Assembly (NCBI RefSeq): GCF_963678635.1
Contig: NC_087068.1
Coordinates: 20,859,029 to 20,923,028 of the forward strand
Direction: 5' to 3'
DNA: 64,000 nucleotides
Source: Symsagittifera roscoffensis
Taxonomy: Eukaryota; Xenacoelomorpha; Acoela; Convolutidae
Shown here: positions 59,455 through 64,000 of the stretch, one piece after another
Layout of the letters: the number at the start of each line of letters is the position of its first letter
Position numbering within the stretch: the stretch's first letter is position 1
Made by a program: the position numbers and the translations under genes
Notes under the pieces: generated by a model
Databases searched by the model: none
Seen by the model: the letters and a program-made list of their open reading frames with translations, nothing else
Told to the model about the DNA's origin: nothing

Positions 59455-61353
59455 CTACTGTGTCCTACAGTCTCCGATCCTCACTGTCTTTTTCTTCATT
59501 TTTCCGTCCTCCATTTCTTCTGAGATTATTTTTCTGTTTTTGACTAAATTGACCGACTGAACTGCTCTATTGAAATTGACAAAAGCGTTCTGATTCAACA
59601 CGTTATTAATAGGGAAAAATTTTGAATTGCCACAGTTCTCGTTCCGGTCGAGCTTTGTTCGGTTTTTGACAGTTTTGTTGCTATGGCAACCACGCCTGGA
59701 TTTTAGCAAATTGTCTTCTCTTTTCTGTTTTTGAGAATATTCTAGAACTTTTTCACTCTGAATTGTTACATCAGTATCATTCAGTCGACTGTATAAACAG
59801 TCGAGTGCTCTATGAAAACACTCAATCAAAGTGACCACAAATTTTTCATCCAATTTGGTTTCTGGCCAAGGTTCTCCGGTTGGTTCTCTAGATAGATAAT
59901 CGACTATCCCCATATCCTTTCCTGGAATATGGACAATTTTGAATTGATAAGGCAGCAATCTGTCTACCCATCTCGTTAATCTTGATTGATATGTTTTGTT
60001 AGACCTGTTGCCTTCTAAGGCAGATGTTAATGCCTTATGATCAGTGACTATTACGAATTCTTTTCCTAATAAGTAATGTTTGAAACGATCAAATGCCCAC
60101 ACTACTGCTAACGATTCAAGCTCATTAGTAGAATACTTTTTTTCTTGATTATTCAGGTAGCGCGATGCGAATGAAATTGGAATCCATTCGTTCTTTTCTG
60201 TTTGTTGCTCTAAGGATGCCCCTAGTCCACTATGACTTGCATCACACTTGAACCGAGTATCCCTATTTGGGTCATAATAATTCAGTTTAGCAATATTTGC
60301 TACTGCTTGTTTAATTTCTTCGAATACCTCGGTATGTTCGGGTCCCCATTCAAATTTTTTTACTGGGATTTTAATATTTTTCAATTTTTTCTTTTCATTT
60401 TCCTCACGCAATAATGGTCTAAGCTTGTCTGTCAAATTGGCTGCATTTGGTATAAACTTCGAAAGGTGATTAATACTACCTAGAAAGGATCTAACTTGTT
60501 TAAGCGACTTTGGATGCTCTAACTTAAGGATAGCCTCTGTTTTTGTAATTTTCAGGGTAACCCCACTTTCTAAAAGCTTTTGTCCAAGCCAATTTACTTC
60601 TGTTTTGAAAAAATCACATTTCGACAGCTTCAGGGATAAGTTTTCCTTATCTAGCTTCATTAGAACGTCGGTGATTAGTTTTTCATGTTCTAGCTCCGAT
60701 CCCTTTGAGACGATCAGTATGTCGTCCAAGAAACAAAACGTATTCTTGGAATTATTTAACGTTCGATCCATTGGTTTCTGAAATTCGGCTGGCATATCTG
60801 CCAACCCATACAATCCCGTAAGACATATATATGTGCCCGTAGCTTTCCCCCCTACGATGTTGAAATTACACTGTCTTGCAGTTTGCGGAGTCAACTTTAA
60901 CTGACTATACGCATATTTCAAATCTAACACAGTGATAAACAAGGTACCTGCTGTTTGTGCAGTTACTATCTGACTAACACCGTCTAATAGCTCCTCCACA
61001 TTTGGCATCTGATACTTGTTTTTGTATAATTGTCTGTTGATGGGCTTTGCATCCAGAGCCAATTTAATTGAATCATCTTTCTTCACTGTGATGACCATAG
61101 GGGCTATGAAACAATCACTGGTACACTTCTCTAACTTCTGAATATGGCCTACTAGTAGTAATTTTCCGATTTCCTTCTCAACTTTTCCTTGCACATGGAT
61201 GGGTATCCTCCTCCCCTTTTCCTGAATTGGGCAGAGAGGGTAGTTGAACGTTGTATTTACTACATGATGTACTGATCCTCCTTTTCTGTCAAACAGTGGT
61301 TTGAAATTCTCATAGAATTTTTCTTTCCACGGCCCCGACTGTTCGCACAGCAT
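59455..61353 (-). CDS. pol: reverse transcriptase and RNase H of Gypsy pol
   Basis: 632 codons. RT: metal-binding Asp144 (VLDLKYAYSQL) and Asp210-Asp211 (CFLDDILIVSKG), with LTGLYGLADMPAEFQ between. RNase H: Asp371 (KCDASHSGLG), Glu411/413 region (NELESLAVVWAF), Asp438 (VTDHKAL) and Asp485 (GIVDYLSRE). It copies element RNA into DNA. The frame is intact over RT and RNase H but stops at TAG 59455 before integrase. The real N-terminus would be a protease fusion. A triple ATTATGTCAA repeat sits just upstream at about 61352-61382. Confidence 0.92.
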   Translation of the reverse strand: MLCEQSGPWKEKFYENFKPLFDRKGGSVHHVVNTTFNYPLCPIQEKGRRIPIHVQGKVEKEIGKLLLVGHIQKLEKCTSDCFIAPMVITVKKDDSIKLALDAKPINRQLYKNKYQMPNVEELLDGVSQIVTAQTAGTLFITVLDLKYAYSQLKLTPQTARQCNFNIVGGKATGTYICLTGLYGLADMPAEFQKPMDRTLNNSKNTFCFLDDILIVSKGSELEHEKLITDVLMKLDKENLSLKLSKCDFFKTEVNWLGQKLLESGVTLKITKTEAILKLEHPKSLKQVRSFLGSINHLSKFIPNAANLTDKLRPLLREENEKKKLKNIKIPVKKFEWGPEHTEVFEEIKQAVANIAKLNYYDPNRDTRFKCDASHSGLGASLEQQTEKNEWIPISFASRYLNNQEKKYSTNELESLAVVWAFDRFKHYLLGKEFVIVTDHKALTSALEGNRSNKTYQSRLTRWVDRLLPYQFKIVHIPGKDMGIVDYLSREPTGEPWPETKLDEKFVVTLIECFHRALDCLYSRLNDTDVTIQSEKVLEYSQKQKREDNLLKSRRGCHSNKTVKNRTKLDRNENCGNSKFFPINNVLNQNAFVNFNRAVQSVNLVKNRKIISEEMEDGKMKKKTVRIGDCRTQ

Positions 61354-61439
61354 TATGTCAAATTATGTCAAATTATGTCAAATAATTCTACGGGGTGGGT
61401 CTTTGCGTAGTGGTTATACCCACTTTATTTTGTAAATCT

Positions 61440-61890
61440 AAACCTAAAATACACCGTGTCCTTCGTTCAGTTATCAGAAATGTGGCATCCGGAACTTCCC
61501 AGCCAGCGGACCGTATTTTTGCCTTCACAGCACCCAATATTGCTATTGGTTTTTTTATTATAACCCACGAATTGTGCTGGTAAGTTCAATTTTCCGACCG
61601 GAGTAAACTGTATTTTTCCTGACGAGTCTAAAATCTGTTTCGCCACTGTCCAATTTATAATGAAATTGGGCTTCCGGTGTCCACGGTCATATTTATTATT
61701 TGGTTATCAATTCGGATTAGGGCTTTCAGTGATTTCATCCTTCCCGATGATAAATCTTTCCGAATGTCGATCTTTTTCGTTTCGAGTTTGTTTACTCCAT
61801 TGCTGCCACTGTTCTCTTTTACTTTCTCTTCGATGTATCGATTGATCATCTCTATCTGACTGTCTTTTTTGTTAAATTGTCGTAACCTCG
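61440..61890 (-). pseudogene. aspartic protease of the Gypsy element, frameshifted
   Basis: Frame 61655-61849 encodes IDNQIINMTVDTGSPISL and then a stop. The downstream frame resumes as INWTVAKQILDSSGKIQF...PVGKLNL, the normal continuation, so there is a frameshift right after the DTGS active site. Confidence 0.75.
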
Positions 61891-62146
61891 TCGTTCACAA
61901 CAAGTCAGTGAAATAACTGAGAATACAGAGAGTTCTCAGGAAGAATGTAACTTGATTCAAACATTTGATTCGTGCGAAGAAAGAGATTCGACTAACTGCT
62001 CAAGCAGCAAAATCCAACGCCGATTTTGCTGCTTGAGCAGTTAGTCGAATCTCTTTCTTCGCACGAATCAAATGGTTGAATCAAGTTACATTCTTCCTGA
62101 GAACTCTCTGTATTCTCAGTTATTTCACTGACTTGTTGTGAACGAC
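61890..62146. repeat. fold-back: 125-bp inverted repeat with 7-bp loop
   Basis: Arms 61890-62014 and 62022-62146 are almost perfect reverse complements (one mismatch seen near ATTCAA(A/C)CATTTG), with loop CAACGCC. The 32 bases at 62014-62045 also occur at 62600-62631 in gag. The fold-back replaces the gag C-terminus with antisense sequence, ending the frame at 61992. Confidence 0.92.
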
Positions 62147-63167
62147 ACATTCGAGCAAAGTGTTTTGGTTTGTTACAGTTCTTACATTGTTTTCCCATTA
62201 ACGCACAATTTTTCAAATGACCATCTACAAACGGTCTGCCACACCTATTGTATTGTTTCCTATCGTCTGCGTTATATTTACTCGATATCGCCCTTCCTTC
62301 CGGCTGTTTCCGACTATTCCTTTTGCGATAGGGTTTTCTAGTATTCTGATTCCTGTTTCCTACCACCAGAATCGGTTCCTGCGTGATTTTACTTTGAGAC
62401 CCTGGTTGAGTTATTGCTTGAGCAGTACCCAGAGTGGACTTCTGAAACGCCTGTGTCGATTGTTTACTCTGCCTAAATTTTATCGCACGTTTTAATACTT
62501 CTTCGGGAGGTAATGATTCGAACGTGAGCGTGTCCTGCAATGCTGGACTTCGCATTTTAGAAATAAAGAGATCTCTGACTAAGTCATTTTTTAAAGTGTC
62601 CAACGCCGATTTTGCTGCTTGAGCAGTTAGTGCGGCATGAAATGACTCCAACGATTCTCCCATTTCCTGCGATCTATTAAATAACTTGTTACGCTCATAA
62701 GTGATGCTGTGGCATTTTTCAAAAGTCTCCTTTGCTAATCTAGCCATCTCTTTCAATTGCAATTTAGAAATCTCCACATGTGGATTTTTTTGAACGAAAC
62801 GTTTCTTTCCTTCCGTCCCAAACGCAAGAAATAGTCTGGATACTAATCTCTTTTAAACTTCGTTGTAATAAATTTTGTGGCCCACTTTAGGTCCTCTTTC
62901 TCTCCTCTCATCATTTTCGGCTGCTACTCGATCTTTTAATAGTGTGTCCCGTGCTTCTCTAGCTGCTGTTGCAGCAGCAGATTCGCCCTCTCTGGGTGTT
63001 TCTGGACGAGGTTCCGGTTCCTCCAACACTGGTTTAGGATCTTCCAGCATAACTTCTGGGTTGACATTTTCTTTTACAGTTACCGCCATCAGGAACTGAT
63101 CGAACCATACTTTAAAATTCCAAGGTGGATCAGAGTTCGCTGTGGTCCAATAAACAGGAATTCCCAT
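61992..63167 (-). pseudogene. gag: Gypsy gag with an internal stop and fold-back end
   Basis: From ATG 63167: MGIPVYWTTANSDPPWNFKV, Glu/Pro-rich linker, then TAA at 62853-62855. The frame resumes after it (KRLVSRLFLAFG, FVQKNPHVEISKL) and runs to 61992. It includes a capsid-like helical part and two zinc knuckles. The second is complete (CKNCNKPKHFARMC, CX2CX4HX4C). In the first (YNRCGRPFVDGHLKNC), Tyr replaces the expected first Cys. The final residues come from the fold-back. Confidence 0.85.
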
Positions 63168-63193
63168 GTCAGTTTTTTTTCCTGAGCCAGAAA

Positions 63194-63210
63194 TCCTGCT
63201 GACTGCGCCA
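63194..63210 (-). other. primer-binding site of the Gypsy element
   Basis: Sense TGGCGCAGTCAGCAGGA, starting at the base after the 5' LTR. The complement ends ...GACTGCGCCA, resembling a tRNA-Ser 3' end (inference). It differs from the primer site of the gag-pro family. Confidence 0.7.
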
Positions 63211-63520
63211 TGTGATGTTCCTAAACTGCTTAGCGTGTTGAGAAATAAAAGTAAGAAAAGATAGTGTTAATTTATTGTTCTTGATCTTGTCTTGTTAATG
63301 AAATCTTGTCTTGTTAATGACAGATATTGGTTACTGTTTTATAGCATGAGATATGAAACACTGACCAATTCATCTATAACGTTTTAGCAACACCAAATGG
63401 CCTTGACCACTCTTATATAATAATAGCATAATGGATATAGTTAGCACATATGGTTACTGCAGATGCAGTAGCTAGCAAACTGTCCTCAAGGTTATGTACT
63501 GTGGATGCTGCAATACCACA
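63211..63520 (-). repeat. 5' LTR of the Gypsy element
   Basis: 310 bp, homologous to 56504-56805, with a short extra duplication (ATCTTGTCTTGTTAATGA-like unit twice near 63275-63310). Confidence 0.92.
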
Positions 63521-64000
63521 TCCCGATTCGATGAGTCGTGCTTTTTTCTGGCCAAGTTTCATTTTTTTAATTGGCGTAGAGTTGCATGAAAACTGGGATC
63601 GCTTTGTCTATTCCCCTCTTTTGCAATAGAGGGGGATTCGTTACCAGGTTCAAAATCTTTTCTGCTTGACCGTTGAATTATTTCTTCATGGGGGGAGATT
63701 TGTTACTAGGTACTATAGAAGGGGGAATAGTTAAACATATCCAAAAACTGTTATTAATGAATAAATTAATGAATGATATGAATCTTGTTGGTAAAAAACT
63801 TTTTAATTCGGGTTCGATGGCTTTTGAGAAAAAACTGAAATTTCTAAAAAAAATCCTTTAAATCATACAAATTTGGTTGCTAGTTTTAACCGACTTTCTT
63901 ACAAAAATTCGCGCTATAGAAAATTTTCAGTCGGAAGGCAGTAACCTACGGTTACTTGAGGAGATTTATCTATTGCCAGCCATTAGTTTCTTGGGGATCT
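63521..64000. other. host DNA right of the Gypsy element, no supported gene
   Basis: Short open frame 63673-63861 has no recognisable features. Confidence 0.5.

Larger units (their letters stand above)
56504..63520 (-). mobile_element. Ty3/Gypsy LTR retrotransposon, full-length but inactivated
   Basis: 7017 bp. LTRs 56504-56805 and 63211-63520 begin TGTGAT and end with (A/G)TCACA-type bases. The primer site abuts the 5' LTR, and the purine tract TGGGGGAA abuts the 3' LTR. Flanks ACCCG (left) and TCCCG (right) give a 5-bp target duplication with one mismatch. Domain order gag, protease, RT, RNase H, integrase is that of Ty3/Gypsy. Stops and frameshifts lie in gag, pro, the RNase H-integrase linker and the tail. 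The LTRs differ by several substitutions and a small internal duplication, so it is older than the gag-pro element at 4421. Confidence 0.93.

Noticed and set aside
1-64000. tRNA genes, rRNA, CRISPR arrays, bacterial-type operons
   Set aside because: None visible by eye; the window is eukaryotic and repeat-rich. Only tRNA-complementary primer sites were seen.

Overview
The window is AT-rich metazoan nuclear DNA. It has spliced genes with GT-AG introns and one apparent GC-AG intron, a long tetranucleotide microsatellite, LTR retrotransposons, short inverted-repeat elements and a 200-base gap. A GON-domain gene and an animal-type intron-exon layout suggest an invertebrate; I cannot fix the lineage. 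No rRNA, tRNA or CRISPR was seen.

Layout. 1-1630 is a (TACA)n microsatellite. 2175-2827 (+) holds two exons of a two-pass membrane protein. 4421-14319 is a complete LTR retrotransposon on the minus strand: two 1132-bp LTRs, 4-bp target duplication ATTG, primer-binding site and polypurine tract. It encodes Gag with a zinc knuckle, a retropepsin reached through a predicted -1 frameshift, and several accessory ORFs, but no recognisable reverse transcriptase, RNase H or integrase. 16326-27493 is a second, damaged copy on the plus strand, head-to-head with the first, with a 2681-bp internal tandem duplication. It is followed by a repeat of its own left flank and a solo LTR (28329-29475) with intact target duplication AAGA. 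The solo LTR and the damaged copy therefore appear to be two states of one insertion, placed side by side by duplication or by joining of haplotypes.

Those insertions lie in an intron of a minus-strand GON-domain gene with exons at about 34.1-34.3, 33.1-33.3, 29.7-29.9 and 27.9-28.1 kb; the last is repeated at 15.9-16.1 kb. A signal-peptide exon at 39.3-39.4 kb may belong to it. 35-43 kb is mostly intergenic or intronic repeats.

44492-56145 (-) is a ten-exon gene for a 589-residue CoA-dependent acyltransferase of the condensation/alcohol-acetyltransferase type. Every intron phase agrees, and the catalytic His-x3-Asp-Gly motif lies on its own 120-bp exon. Its introns carry a 1.1-kb tandem duplication, fold-back elements and short TIR elements.

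56504-63520 (-) is an old Ty3/Gypsy element with two ~305-bp LTRs, gag, protease, RT, RNase H and integrase, disabled by stops and frameshifts and carrying a 125-bp-arm fold-back in its gag/pro region. This complete pol belongs to a different family, with different LTRs and primer site, from the pol-less elements.
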